Shown here piece by piece: positions 15,619 to 24,061 of a stretch of DNA of 39,855 nucleotides. This stretch comes from Planctomycetaceae bacterium (GTDB taxonomy: Bacteria; Planctomycetota; Phycisphaerae; Phycisphaerales; SM1A02): positions 1 to 39,855 of the forward strand of contig CANLMX010000017.1 in assembly GCA_947492385.1 (NCBI GenBank), in the 5' to 3' direction. How positions within the stretch are numbered: position 1 is the stretch's first letter; the number at the start of each line of letters is the position of its first letter. Made by a program: the position numbers and the translations under genes. The notes under the pieces are model-generated. The model made no database searches, had not been told where the DNA came from, and saw only the letters and a list, made by a program, of their open reading frames with translations.

Positions 15619-16543
15619 GGCACCCGAGTTCGACCGGGCGGTCGACGCATTCATCGGCTACGTGCGCGTCGAGGCGGGGCTTTCGCCCGCCACGCTCGAG
15701 GCGTATGCGCGCGACCTGCGCGCGATGGTCACGCAGCTTGCAGCCGCGGGCCTCAGGACCCCCGACGACGTGACGGTCGACCACCTCGCGGCGCACATCC
15801 GGTGGCTGGGCACCGAGGGCGCGCTCGACCCGCGCAGCATCGTGCGGCACCTGGCCACGATGCGCGTCTTCTTCCGATGGCTGCACGCGAACACGCGCAT
15901 CCGGCGCGATCCGGCGCGACTGCTCGAACGGCCCACGACGTGGAAGCGCCTGCCGGGCACCATGACGCCCGGCCAGATGAAGCGGCTGGTGGAGGCGCCT
16001 AGCCCCGACCACGGTGCGCTGTGGCTGCGCGACCGGGCGATGCTCGAACTGATGTACGCCGCCGGGCTGCGCGCGAGCGAGGTGGGGGCGCTGAAGCTCA
16101 ACGAATACGACCCCAAGCTTGCGATCCTGAAGGTCACGGGCAAGGGAAACAAGCAGCGGATCGTGCCGATCGGCCAACCGGCGGTCGATGCCACCGAGCG
16201 CTACCTGGCGGAACTGCGGCCGCACCTGGCGCGACACAACGACGGTCGCGACCGCTTCCGCGTGCTGCTCTCGGTCACCGGGCGCCCGCTGGAGCGCGTG
16301 GCCGTGTGGCAGATCGTCACGCGCGTGGCGCGCGCAGCCGGCATCGAGGGCGTGCATCCGCACCTCCTGCGCCATTCGTTCGCCACGCACCTGGTGGGGG
16401 GTGGCGCGGACCTGCGCGTGATCCAGGAGCTGCTGGGCCACGCCGACATCGGGACCACGCAGGTCTACACGCACGTCGACCGGAGCCACCTGCGCCGCGC
16501 GATCGAGAAGTTCCACCCGCGCGAGGCACGTGGGGCGGCGTGA
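15584..16543 (+). CDS. xerD: Tyrosine recombinase XerD/XerC
   Basis: A 319-residue site-specific recombinase that probably resolves chromosome dimers at dif. The N-terminal SAM-like core-binding domain (FIGYVRVEAGLSPATLEAYARDL) is followed by the catalytic domain with all expected residues: Arg163 in GLRASE, Lys187 in GKGNK, His260 and Arg263 in HPHLLRHSF, His286 in LLGHADIGTT and the nucleophile Tyr295. The ATG at 15584 overlaps the upstream small gene by 35 bases. XerD is preferred over XerC from the general pattern, but the two are hard to separate without a second copy. No integrase-type flanking repeats or cargo are seen, which argues for the housekeeping enzyme. Confidence 0.9.
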   Translation: MAGGSDEAAAPEAPEFDRAVDAFIGYVRVEAGLSPATLEAYARDLRAMVTQLAAAGLRTPDDVTVDHLAAHIRWLGTEGALDPRSIVRHLATMRVFFRWLHANTRIRRDPARLLERPTTWKRLPGTMTPGQMKRLVEAPSPDHGALWLRDRAMLELMYAAGLRASEVGALKLNEYDPKLAILKVTGKGNKQRIVPIGQPAVDATERYLAELRPHLARHNDGRDRFRVLLSVTGRPLERVAVWQIVTRVARAAGIEGVHPHLLRHSFATHLVGGGADLRVIQELLGHADIGTTQVYTHVDRSHLRRAIEKFHPREARGAA

Positions 16544-16557
16544 GCCCGTGCCGCCCG

Positions 16558-16563
16558 TAGCAT
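16558..16563 (+). promoter_or_regulatory. -10 element for zwf
   Basis: TAGCAT eight bases before a GTG at 16572. It lies after the xerD stop and supports the GTG as the true zwf start rather than the ATG at 16530. Confidence 0.4.
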
Positions 16564-16571
16564 CCCCGCCC

Positions 16572-18092
16572 GTGCCGTCCGCAGAACCCTGCATTGTGGT
16601 GATCCTCGGAGCCTCGGGCGACCTCACGCACCGCAAGCTCGTGCCCGCGCTCTACGAGATGGAGCGACTGGGGGCCATCGACGCGCGCACGCAGGTGATC
16701 GGCGTGAGCCGTCGCCCGAAGTCCGACGACGGATTCCGCGCGGAGCTCGAATCCGGCGCGCGCGCCACGGCCGGCGGTGCGTTCGACACGGCGGCATGGT
16801 CGCGCCTGGCGCCTCGCATCCACTACGTCGCGGGCGACGCCGCGTCGGGCGAGTGCTGGCCCGCGATCGCGCGTGCCATCGCGGAGCTCGACGCGAAGTC
16901 CGGCACGCGCGGGAACGTCCTCTTCTACCTGTCGGTGGCGCCCGAGCTGTACGCGCCGATCGTGGCGCAGATCGACGCGTCCGGCCTGGTGACCGAGGGC
17001 AAGCGCTGGTGCAGCGTCGATCCCGCTCGCCGCAGCTGGCAGCGCATCGTGGTCGAGAAGCCGTTCGGGCACGACCTCGCCAGCGCCCGCACGCTGAACC
17101 GCGCACTCGGCACCGTGTTCGAGGAGGACGCGATCTACCGCATCGACCACTACCTGGGCAAGGAAGTGGTGCAGAACCTGCTGGCGTTCCGCTTTGCGAA
17201 TGCGATCTTCGAGCCGGTGTGGAACGCCAACTACGTCGACCACGTGCAGATCACGGCGAGCGAGACGCTGGGGGTCGGATCACGCACGGCGTTCTACGAC
17301 CAGACGGGCGCCATTCGTGACATGATCCAGAGCCACCTCATGCAGGTGATGGCGTTCGTGGCGATGGACCCGCCGTCGAGCTGGACGCCGGCGATGATCA
17401 ACGCCGAGAAGCGGAAGATCACCGAGAGCATCCAGGTGCCCGCGGCGCGCGACGCGCACCTCCATGCGGCCCTTGGGCAGTACGCAGGCGGCACGTTCGC
17501 GGGGGTCGACGAGCCGGCGTACCCGTCGCTCCCGGGCGTCGCGCCGGGCACCACGACCGAGACTTTCGCCGCCATCCGCTTCACGTTCGACAACTGGCGC
17601 TGGGGCGGCACGCCCTTCTACGTGCGCACCGGCAAGCGCATGGCTGCCAAGCGCACCGAGGTCGTCATCCAGTTCAAGGAGCCGCCCGCGAACCTCTTCC
17701 GGGGGACGGGCGCCGCGCGCATGCCCGGCGACCGAATGATCATCCAGATCGCGCCGGGCGAGCGATTCAGCCTCCGGTTCAACAGCAAGGTGCCGGGCGC
17801 GGGCCTCGCGCTGCGGCCGGTCGAGATGGTGATGGACTACCGCACGTCGTTCGGGAACGAGTCGGTCGAGGCGTACGGGCCGCTCCTGGTCGACGCCATG
17901 CGCGGCGACCAGACGCTCTACAAGACGCGCGAGGAGACCGAGGACGCCTGGCGCGCGGTGCAGCCGTTCATCGACCGTGCGGCGGATGGGCTGCGCGCGG
18001 GAATCGAGGCGAACTACGCGCCGGGGTCATGGGGACCGGAATCGTCCCGCGCACTGCTTGCGCGCGAGGGGCGCGCGTGGCACGACGAGTGA
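16572..18092 (+). CDS. zwf: Glucose-6-phosphate dehydrogenase
   Basis: Zwf oxidises glucose-6-phosphate to 6-phosphogluconolactone with NADP, the entry to the oxidative pentose phosphate pathway. The 506-residue protein has the dinucleotide-binding GASGDLTHRKL near its start, the VVEKPFGHD block, the active-site signature YRIDHYLGKE with the catalytic His region, and RTGKRMAAKRTEV in the C-terminal domain. I chose the GTG at 16572 because TAGCAT lies eight bases upstream; an ATG at 16530 in the same frame would add 14 residues (MGRREPVPPVASPP) and overlap xerD by 14 bases. It converges with the membrane protease gene, leaving 12 bases. Identification is secure; only the start is uncertain. 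Confidence 0.95.
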   Translation: MPSAEPCIVVILGASGDLTHRKLVPALYEMERLGAIDARTQVIGVSRRPKSDDGFRAELESGARATAGGAFDTAAWSRLAPRIHYVAGDAASGECWPAIARAIAELDAKSGTRGNVLFYLSVAPELYAPIVAQIDASGLVTEGKRWCSVDPARRSWQRIVVEKPFGHDLASARTLNRALGTVFEEDAIYRIDHYLGKEVVQNLLAFRFANAIFEPVWNANYVDHVQITASETLGVGSRTAFYDQTGAIRDMIQSHLMQVMAFVAMDPPSSWTPAMINAEKRKITESIQVPAARDAHLHAALGQYAGGTFAGVDEPAYPSLPGVAPGTTTETFAAIRFTFDNWRWGGTPFYVRTGKRMAAKRTEVVIQFKEPPANLFRGTGAARMPGDRMIIQIAPGERFSLRFNSKVPGAGLALRPVEMVMDYRTSFGNESVEAYGPLLVDAMRGDQTLYKTREETEDAWRAVQPFIDRAADGLRAGIEANYAPGSWGPESSRALLAREGRAWHDE

Positions 18093-18104
18093 TTCGCGCC
18101 GCGC

Positions 18105-18929
18105 TCAGCCGGCCAGCGCGAGGTTCACGGCATTGAACATCGCGTGCGCGACGATCGGCGCCGTGATCCGGCCGGTTCGCTCGTAGAGGATGCCCCAGCC
18201 GATGCCGAGCACGGCGAGGGTGGCGAGTCCTGGTGCGCGCGCGCCCTCGGGCAGCGCGGCCCAGTGCATGAGCGCGAAGAGGACGCCGGTGGCGCACACC
18301 GCGGCGGTGCGGCCGAACCCGATCCCCTTCAGTCCCTGCTGGAGCAACCCGCGGTAGCACCACTCCTCCGCGATCGGCGCAACGATGGCCGCGCCCGCGA
18401 CACTGGCCCACCACCATGGGTCGCCCGCGCCACTGCCGGCCATCGCCTGCAGCGTGCGGTGCCCGACGGCGGGCGCGGCCCCGCCGAACCACGCCTGCAC
18501 CACGGTTGCGGTGGTCGATGCGGCGGCGGCGACGGGGATGAGGAGCAGCGCGAACGCGACGGACAGCGCCGCGGCCTCCGCATGCCCGCGCGGCTGGAAG
18601 TGCACGCCGCCGCGGCCCGGCGCGGAGCCGCCGCCGCGCGGGCGCATGCCGGGCGAGGCGAGCAGCACGACCACGACCGCAAGCTGTGCGCCGTGCGTCG
18701 CCCACGACTGCGCCGCCAGCCGGGCCAGTTCCGGGGACGCATCGCCCATCGCACCCGCGGCGACCGCGCCGGCGAGCGCCGCCGCCACGAACGCCACGGC
18801 CCAGCCGAAGAGGCTGGCCTCGGCACGCAGGGGCCACGCAGGCCCGATGCGGGGCATGCCGCGAAACCACTCCACGCGCGACAGCACCGCGAGCGCGGCG
18901 ACCGCGGCCGCCCACCACGCGGCGAGCAT
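18105..18929 (-). CDS. CPBP-family intramembrane protease-like protein
   Basis: A 274-residue polytopic membrane protein with the CPBP (CAAX protease and bacteriocin-processing) motifs: APIAEEWCYRGLLQQ supplies the catalytic EE and R, FALMHWA gives the first conserved His, and IVAHAMFNAVNLAL at the C-terminus gives the second. Members are glutamate-type intramembrane proteases with varied roles. About seven hydrophobic helices are visible. The start is uncertain. The ATG at 18929 begins at the first strong membrane helix; GTGs at 18941, 18950 and 19073 are in frame, the last giving 323 residues with an Ala-rich signal-like N-terminus but leaving one base before trpC. It is convergent with zwf and divergent from trpC. 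Confidence 0.8.
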   Translation of the reverse strand: MLAAWWAAAVAALAVLSRVEWFRGMPRIGPAWPLRAEASLFGWAVAFVAAALAGAVAAGAMGDASPELARLAAQSWATHGAQLAVVVVLLASPGMRPRGGGSAPGRGGVHFQPRGHAEAAALSVAFALLLIPVAAAASTTATVVQAWFGGAAPAVGHRTLQAMAGSGAGDPWWWASVAGAAIVAPIAEEWCYRGLLQQGLKGIGFGRTAAVCATGVLFALMHWAALPEGARAPGLATLAVLGIGWGILYERTGRITAPIVAHAMFNAVNLALAG

Positions 18930-18991
18930 CCACCACGGCACGCTCGCCACCGCCGACGCGGCGCCCGCGGCGTCGCCCGCGGCGGCAGGCG

Positions 18992-18997
18992 TAGACT
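18992..18997 (+). promoter_or_regulatory. Possible -10 element upstream of trpC
   Basis: TAGACT lies 77 bases before the trpC ATG. It is the nearest TANNNT hexamer on this strand, so trpC would have a true leader, unlike most genes here. The assignment is weak. Confidence 0.25.
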
Positions 18998-19074
18998 CCT
19001 GCGCCGCGGCGCAGATCGCGCGTGCACCGGCCGCCGCCGATGCCGCCGGCACGCCCCATGCCGCGAGCGCCACG

Positions 19075-19890
19075 ATGGTCCCCGTCCTCAAGCACATCGT
19101 CGAGCACACGCGCCGCGAGGTCGCCGAGGCGAAGCGCCGCGTGCCGCTGGAGGAGCTCAAGGAGCGCATCTCGGAACTGGGGCGGCCGCGCAACTTCTTC
19201 CGCGCCGTGGTCGACGACCGCCACCCGGACGACATGCGCGTGATCGCCGAGGTGAAGCGCAAGAGCCCGTCGGCCGGCGTGATCCGCGAGGATTTCGACC
19301 CCGTGGCCATCGCCCGAGGGTACTGGCAGGCAGGCGCCGCCGCGATCAGCTGCCTGACGAACCACGAGTTCTTCGGCGGCGACCTGGCCTTCATCCACGC
19401 CATCCGTGACGCGGTGCCGCTGCCCGTGCTGCGGAAGGACTTCATCGTCGACGACTACCAGGTGTGGGAGGCTCGCGCCGCCGGCGCCGACGCCATCCTG
19501 CTCATCGCCGAGTGCCTGCACGAGCGCGAGATCATCGACTTCCAGATCCTGGCGACCGAGCTGCAGATGACGACGCTGCTGGAGGTGCACCACCTCGACA
19601 GCCTGTGGCGATGCATCAACCACGTCGGGTTCCCGCACGCGGGATACGGGCTGCTCGGGGTCAACAACCGCGACCTCGAGACCATGAAGACCGACCTCGG
19701 CCACGCGCTGCGGATCGCCGACATGGTCGAGGCCCCCACGCGGCGCGTGATGGTGGCGGAGAGCGGCATCCGCACCCCCGAGGACATGCGCCGCCTGCGG
19801 TCGCACGGGATCCACATCGCGCTCGTCGGGGAAAGCCTGATGCGCGAACCCGACCCAGGGGAAGCGCTCCGCAGGCTGCTGGGGCGGTGA
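19075..19890 (+). CDS. trpC: Indole-3-glycerol phosphate synthase
   Basis: TrpC closes the ring of carboxyphenylamino-deoxyribulose phosphate to indole-3-glycerol phosphate in tryptophan synthesis. The 271-residue (beta/alpha)8 barrel starts MVPVLKHIVEHTRREVAEAK. It carries the catalytic Lys in EVKRKSPSAG near residue 60, PVLRKDFIVDDYQVWEARAAGADAIL near 120, GVNNRDLET, the ESGI block and a C-terminal LVGESLM phosphate-binding turn. No in-frame start exists upstream that would give a protein-like extension. It stands alone: no other trp biosynthesis gene is in the window, so the pathway is scattered as in many planctomycetes. Identification is secure. Confidence 0.96.
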   Translation: MVPVLKHIVEHTRREVAEAKRRVPLEELKERISELGRPRNFFRAVVDDRHPDDMRVIAEVKRKSPSAGVIREDFDPVAIARGYWQAGAAAISCLTNHEFFGGDLAFIHAIRDAVPLPVLRKDFIVDDYQVWEARAAGADAILLIAECLHEREIIDFQILATELQMTTLLEVHHLDSLWRCINHVGFPHAGYGLLGVNNRDLETMKTDLGHALRIADMVEAPTRRVMVAESGIRTPEDMRRLRSHGIHIALVGESLMREPDPGEALRRLLGR

Positions 19891-19894
19891 CTCC

Positions 19895-19900
19895 TATACT
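19895..19900 (+). promoter_or_regulatory. -10 element for apaG
   Basis: TATACT nine bases before the apaG ATG, starting four bases after the trpC stop. The neat fit makes this one of the clearest near-leaderless promoters in the window. Confidence 0.6.
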
Positions 19901-19909
19901 TGGGGCGCC

Positions 19910-20317
19910 ATGGCCACCAAGGAACTCGGTTCCGACGCAGTCACCAACGGCATCCGCGTGCGCGTGTCGCCGCAGTTCGTGCCGGAGTCGAGCGACCCGA
20001 TGGGCGGGCGCTGGAACTTCGCGTACCACGTCACGATCATCAACGAGGGCGCCGAGCCCGTGAAGCTCCGGCGCCGCCACTGGACGATCGTCGACGGGGA
20101 CGGGGACCGCCACGAGGTGGACGGCGAGGGCGTGATCGGCCAGCAGCCGCTGCTCGGCCCCGGCGAACGCTTCGAGTACCAGAGCTTCACACCGCTGATG
20201 ACGCACTGGGGCACCATGGAGGGCGCGTTCACGTTCGAGCGCACCGACCACACGAACTTCGATGCGCGCGTCGGTCGCTTCTTCCTCGTCAGCCCCGAGC
20301 CCAAGCGCAGGAAGTGA
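19910..20317 (+). CDS. apaG: ApaG/DUF525 domain protein
   Basis: A 135-residue ApaG protein, an immunoglobulin-like beta-sandwich of unclear function sometimes linked to cation stress or CoA-related metabolism. The family core is clear: TNGIRVRVSPQFVPE, FAYHVTIINEGAEPVKLRRRHWTIVDG, a GEGVIGQQPLLGPGERFEYQSF stretch with the GxGVxGxxP motif, and the LMTHWGTMEGAFTF end region. Length is typical. TATACT lies nine bases upstream. It sits four bases before asd and is probably co-transcribed with it. Family assignment is secure; cellular role is not known. Confidence 0.93.
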   Translation: MATKELGSDAVTNGIRVRVSPQFVPESSDPMGGRWNFAYHVTIINEGAEPVKLRRRHWTIVDGDGDRHEVDGEGVIGQQPLLGPGERFEYQSFTPLMTHWGTMEGAFTFERTDHTNFDARVGRFFLVSPEPKRRK

Positions 20318-20321
20318 CGTG

Positions 20322-21347
20322 ATGCGCATCGCACGCGAACCGGCGGTCGCCGTGGTCGGCGGCACGGGGGCCGTGGGCGAGGAACTGCTCTCGCTGCTCG
20401 AGTCGCGCGCGTTTCCCGCACGTTCGGTGCGCGTATTCGCCAGCGCGCGAAGCGCGGGGCGCACGCTGCGCGCGCTCGGAAGGGACGTCACCGTCGAGCC
20501 GCTCGCGCCGGGATGCTTCGCGGGCATCGACCTGGCGTTCTTCGCCGCGAGCGGCGCCGTGAGCCGCGAATGGGCGCCGCAGGCCGTGGCATCGGGCGCG
20601 TGGGTCGTCGACAAGTCGAGCGCGTTCCGGATGGATCCGGCGTGCGAGCTGGTGATCCCGGAGGCCAACGGCGAACGGCTCGACGCGCTGCATGCACCAT
20701 GCATCGTCGCGGTCCCGAACTGCTCGACGATCATCGCGCTGGTGGCGGTGACCCCGCTCCACCGCGAGGCGGGCGTCGCCCGGATGGTGGTCTCGACGTA
20801 CCAGGCCGCAAGCGGCGCGGGTGCGGCGGCCATGGCCGAGCTGGAACGCCAGGCGCACGACTGGTCCGCGGGCCGGCCGCTCGACACGCGCATCTTCCGC
20901 CGCCAGTACCTCTTCAACCTGTTCAGCCACGACAGCGCGGTGGGCGAGGACGGGCAGAACGAGGAGGAGCGGAAGCTGGTAGACGAGACCCGCCGAATCT
21001 GGCGCGATCCGGACGTGTGCGTGTCCGCCACGTGCGTGCGCGTTCCGGTGCTGCGCGCGCACAGCGAGAGCATCAACCTCACGTTCCGCACGCCGCTCTC
21101 GGAGCAGCGCGCGCGCGAGGTCCTGGTCGCCGCGCCGGGCCTGCGCATCGTCGACGATCGTGCCGGCAACCGCTTCCCCGAGCCACTCGAGGCGGCCGGC
21201 CGCGACGAGGTGCTCGTGGGGCGCATCCGCGCCGACCGCAGCCAGCCCGCGGGGTTCGGGCTCAGCCTGTTCGTCAGCGGCGACCAGATCAGGAAGGGCG
21301 CCGCACTCAACGGCATCCAGATCGCGGAGCGGCTGCTCGCGCGGTGA
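20322..21347 (+). CDS. asd: Aspartate-semialdehyde dehydrogenase
   Basis: Asd reduces aspartyl phosphate to aspartate semialdehyde, feeding lysine, diaminopimelate, threonine and methionine synthesis. The 341-residue protein has the NADP-binding GGTGAVG at 13-19, a nucleophilic Cys134 in VPNCSTI, and the substrate-binding RVPVLRAHSESINL region near 244. The ATG at 20322 follows the apaG stop by four bases; a longer in-frame start inside apaG is not protein-like. The gene converges on the large nine-gene operon, leaving 32 bases in which GCGGC/GCCGC arms could form a small hairpin. Identification is secure. Confidence 0.96.
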   Translation: MRIAREPAVAVVGGTGAVGEELLSLLESRAFPARSVRVFASARSAGRTLRALGRDVTVEPLAPGCFAGIDLAFFAASGAVSREWAPQAVASGAWVVDKSSAFRMDPACELVIPEANGERLDALHAPCIVAVPNCSTIIALVAVTPLHREAGVARMVVSTYQAASGAGAAAMAELERQAHDWSAGRPLDTRIFRRQYLFNLFSHDSAVGEDGQNEEERKLVDETRRIWRDPDVCVSATCVRVPVLRAHSESINLTFRTPLSEQRAREVLVAAPGLRIVDDRAGNRFPEPLEAAGRDEVLVGRIRADRSQPAGFGLSLFVSGDQIRKGAALNGIQIAERLLAR

Positions 21348-21379
21348 GGGGCCGACATTGCGGCGCCGGGGCCGCGCGC

Positions 21380-22399
21380 TCACTTCCGCTGCATCTGCAG
21401 CTTCTTCGTCTGCCCGTCGACCAGCGCGCGCCACACGGGCGCGCCGCGCCACTCCTTGTGGTTGCTCGACTTCGCGCTCAGCAGGAAGGGCTCCATGTCG
21501 GGGACGTCGACGGGCCCGGTGCGCCCGTCGGCACCGGTGACGCGCGACCAACCGTTGGGGTTCGACGGAAGCCCGTCGCGGCTTTCGCCCAGGCGAACCT
21601 CGGCCCCGGGCAGCGGGGCACCGCTCTTGGCATCGACCACCAGGAAGTCGACCTTCTTCGTCCGCAGGGGCCGCATGGACATGTCGACCTCGCGCGGGCC
21701 GTCGATGGCCCGGCCGTCGATCTCGAGCACGCGGTCCTGGTAGCCGGCCATGCGAAGCGTGAAGCGGTTGCGGAAGCCCGAGACCTGCTCGAGCGACGCG
21801 ATGCCGTCCCCGTCGGTCTGCACGCGCTGCAGCGGGGGGAATCCCCAGTCGGCCTCGACGCCCGGCTGCGGCAGGTAGAGGAACGTGGCGCCGAACGCAT
21901 CGACGCCCGCAAGCGGCCGCTTGGTCTCCGCGTCGACCGCGGTGAAGCGGATCGGTTCGCGGCGCACGGGCCGGAACGCGACGTCGTAGCCGTTGTCGGG
22001 CTTCAACTTGATGTCACGGAACTGGATGACGTGGTCGTAGCCGCCCGCGTCCGGCGCGATCGACGGGTTCGGGACCTCGAAGACGCCGAAGAGCACGGGC
22101 TCGTAGCCCGCACGCAGCATGGTGAGCGTGGTGTTGGCCGATCCGACCATCACCTCCGCGCTGCCATCGGGCCCGGTGTTCACGAACTTCTTGCCCGGGA
22201 AGAACCGGAACAGGCCGAACACGTGGCGGTAGACGCGCACGTCGGCGATGGGGTCGCGCGCTCCCTCGGTCATCGCGTGGACGACGATGGGCTTGCCGCA
22301 TCCGGCGAGGGCGATCGAGGCGAGCGCGGCCACGCACGCGGCGACCCTCGCAGCGATGCGTGCCGTGGGTCGTGCGATGGACTGACGCGTGATGCGCAT
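21380..22399 (-). CDS. Lipoprotein with carboxypeptidase-regulatory-like repeats (operon gene 9)
   Basis: A 339-residue lipoprotein: a basic N-region, a hydrophobic stretch and a lipobox LAGC with the modified Cys at residue 34. The mature part is rich in beta strands and contains at least two short repeats of carboxypeptidase-regulatory-like type, for example FTAVDAETKRPLAGVDAFG and FLVVDAKSGAPLPGAEVRLGE. Such folds act as binding or stalk modules outside the cytoplasm. An early segment, RVYRHVFGLFRFFPGKKF, is unlike those modules. It is the last gene of the nine-gene unit, ten bases after the preceding stop. It probably gives the complex an envelope-attached component; a specific role cannot be read from sequence. 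Confidence 0.8.
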   Translation of the reverse strand: MRITRQSIARPTARIAARVAACVAALASIALAGCGKPIVVHAMTEGARDPIADVRVYRHVFGLFRFFPGKKFVNTGPDGSAEVMVGSANTTLTMLRAGYEPVLFGVFEVPNPSIAPDAGGYDHVIQFRDIKLKPDNGYDVAFRPVRREPIRFTAVDAETKRPLAGVDAFGATFLYLPQPGVEADWGFPPLQRVQTDGDGIASLEQVSGFRNRFTLRMAGYQDRVLEIDGRAIDGPREVDMSMRPLRTKKVDFLVVDAKSGAPLPGAEVRLGESRDGLPSNPNGWSRVTGADGRTGPVDVPDMEPFLLSAKSSNHKEWRGAPVWRALVDGQTKKLQMQRK

Positions 22400-22409
22400 G
22401 CCGGAAACG

Positions 22410-23216
22410 CTACTGCACGCCCCCGGCGCCGGGCGTGAACGGGGCACCCGCGGGCGCCGGCATCGGGTTGGTGTCGTAGCCGAGCTCAAGCAGCGCGGCC
22501 TCGACGCGCTTGGCCGAGTCGAACGATCCCTCCCACACCAGGAGCTCGACGCGGTAGGTGCCGGCCGGGGCATCACGGAGGAGCGACTCGACCGCCGCCT
22601 TCGCGCTGGCGGCGTCGCGCACGTCGCTTCCGCCGCCCGGCGGAAGCACCTGCTTCGTGTCGGCGGTGACGCGGATGCGGGAGAGCCGCCCGCCGTTGAG
22701 CGCAAGCAGCGCGGCCGGCCTCTTGTCCGTCTGGAAACGGCTGACCCGGATGAACCCGCTTGCGCTCGAACGCACCTTGTCCTTCGCCTCCCGCACCTGC
22801 GACACGAGGCGTTCGACGGTGCGCAGGTCCTCGGCCAGGAGCGCGGATGCATCCGCGACCTTCGCGTCCTTGCTGCGCGCCGTGGCCCGCAACGGGTCGC
22901 GCTCCTCCTCGAGTCGCTGCACCGCCTGCATGGCGGCCTTCCAGCGCGCAGCGAGCTCCGGGTCCCCCGTCGGCGGGAGTGCCTGCACCTGCAGTTGGAG
23001 CTTCCGCTCTTCCTCCTCGAGTTCGCGGAGTTCGGCTTCCTGCGTGGGCGGCACCGGCGCGGGTTCGGCGCCCGCGCGACCGAAGAGCACCACCATGAGC
23101 AGGATGAACATGACCACGCCAAGCGCGTTGGTGATGGCGTCGAGGAACAGGTCCAGCGGGTCACCCGCCATCGCGGCGGACTTCCGGCGCCCCCTGCGTC
23201 GGCGGCGGAGGCTCAT
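22410..23216 (-). CDS. ExbD/MotB-like single-helix coiled-coil protein B (operon gene 8)
   Basis: A 268-residue protein with a very basic N-terminus (MSLRRRRRGRRKSAA), one membrane helix at about 27-45 preceded by LDLFLDAITNALG, a long Glu/Arg-rich coiled coil (about 60-160) and a small alpha/beta end domain (YRVELLVWEGSFDSAKRVEAALLELGY). An Asp just ahead of the helix matches the proton-path Asp position of ExbD, TolR and MotB. No OmpA-like peptidoglycan-binding domain is present. Its layout mirrors the preceding gene, suggesting a duplicated pair. The ATG overlaps the upstream stop as ATGA. By analogy it should form part of an ion-driven complex with the ExbB-like protein; this is inference from architecture. 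Confidence 0.78.
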   Translation of the reverse strand: MSLRRRRRGRRKSAAMAGDPLDLFLDAITNALGVVMFILLMVVLFGRAGAEPAPVPPTQEAELRELEEEERKLQLQVQALPPTGDPELAARWKAAMQAVQRLEEERDPLRATARSKDAKVADASALLAEDLRTVERLVSQVREAKDKVRSSASGFIRVSRFQTDKRPAALLALNGGRLSRIRVTADTKQVLPPGGGSDVRDAASAKAAVESLLRDAPAGTYRVELLVWEGSFDSAKRVEAALLELGYDTNPMPAPAGAPFTPGAGGVQ

Positions 23217-24058
23217 GGCTTCGCCTCCCCGGGGGCGTCGGCATCGCGCTGCAGGCGGTCGTCGCCGGCCGCGCGTGCGGCATCGAGGAACCCGCCCTCG
23301 CCCTTGGCGTCCCACAGCTGCCAGCCGACCTCGTACCCGCGCTTGTAGAGGGTCTTCCGCAGCTGCTCGAATCGGGGGATCGCGTCCTCGTGGACAAGCA
23401 GCACGGCGAACGACGTATCCGGCACGCGATCGCCGATCGTGCCGACAAGCCGGCGCTCGGCGTCCGGATCGTCGATCTTCGCCACCAGCCGTGGGGTCAT
23501 CGTCGAGTCGAGCTCGCCCACGGCAAGCCACTTCGGCGCAACCTCGATGAACACCGGGGTCTTCGAGTACTTCGCGCCGGGGCGGAACCGCACGCGTTCG
23601 CGCATCGCCTGGTCGTCGGCGGCGGAGCGCGCACGGGAAAGCTCCTCCTTCAGCGTTGCGATCCGGGAGTCGGCCTCGGTGCGCTCCTTCGTGATGCGCG
23701 CGAGGTCGTCGTCCGCCTTGGCGATCCGCTTGCGGGTGCGCTCCGCGTCCAGCGCCATCTGCCGCTGGCGTTCCTCGAGGAGATCGACCTCCTGCTTGGT
23801 GACGTCGATGCCGCCCCGGCGTTCATCCACGGTTCGCTTCAGCGTCGCGATCCGCTGCCGCAGTTCCTCGATGCGCGCGGAGCGGTCCTCTGGGACCTGC
23901 GGCTCGCCGCGGCCAGGCGTGACCTGGATCGAGTCCGAAAGCCCGTCGATGGCAAGGAGCAGCGACACCATGATCAGGATGCCGGTGAGGCATGCCATGA
24001 TGTCCTGGAACGAGAAGAGGCTCAGCGGCGCTTCGTCGCGCTTCTTGCGTCGCCCCAT
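23213..24058 (-). CDS. ExbD/MotB-like single-helix coiled-coil protein A (operon gene 7)
   Basis: A 281-residue protein. The N-terminus MGRRKKRDEAPLSLFSFQD leads into one membrane helix at about 20-38 (IMACLTGILIMVSLLLAI), with Asp19 just before it in the place of the ExbD/MotB channel aspartate. Residues about 58-150 are a strongly charged coiled coil (ELRQRIATLKRTVDE and following heptads). The end domain contains TPVFIEVAPKWLAV and FAVLLVHEDAIPRFEQLRKTLYKRGYEVGW, a pattern I have seen in planctomycete proteins beside MotA/TolQ/ExbB genes. It starts three bases after the ExbB-like gene and overlaps the next gene by four bases. There is no peptidoglycan-binding domain. Function is inferred from layout. 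Confidence 0.8.
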   Translation of the reverse strand: MGRRKKRDEAPLSLFSFQDIMACLTGILIMVSLLLAIDGLSDSIQVTPGRGEPQVPEDRSARIEELRQRIATLKRTVDERRGGIDVTKQEVDLLEERQRQMALDAERTRKRIAKADDDLARITKERTEADSRIATLKEELSRARSAADDQAMRERVRFRPGAKYSKTPVFIEVAPKWLAVGELDSTMTPRLVAKIDDPDAERRLVGTIGDRVPDTSFAVLLVHEDAIPRFEQLRKTLYKRGYEVGWQLWDAKGEGGFLDAARAAGDDRLQRDADAPGEAKP

Positions 24059-24061
24059 GGG

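Noticed and set aside
15584-16543. Integrase of a mobile element
   Set aside because: No attachment-site repeats, tRNA gene or cargo are visible and the gene lies among housekeeping genes, so chromosomal XerD is likelier.
18930-19073. Longer CPBP protein starting at GTG 19073
   Set aside because: It gives a signal-like N-terminus but leaves one base before the divergent trpC start and shows no promoter element; kept only as an alternative start.
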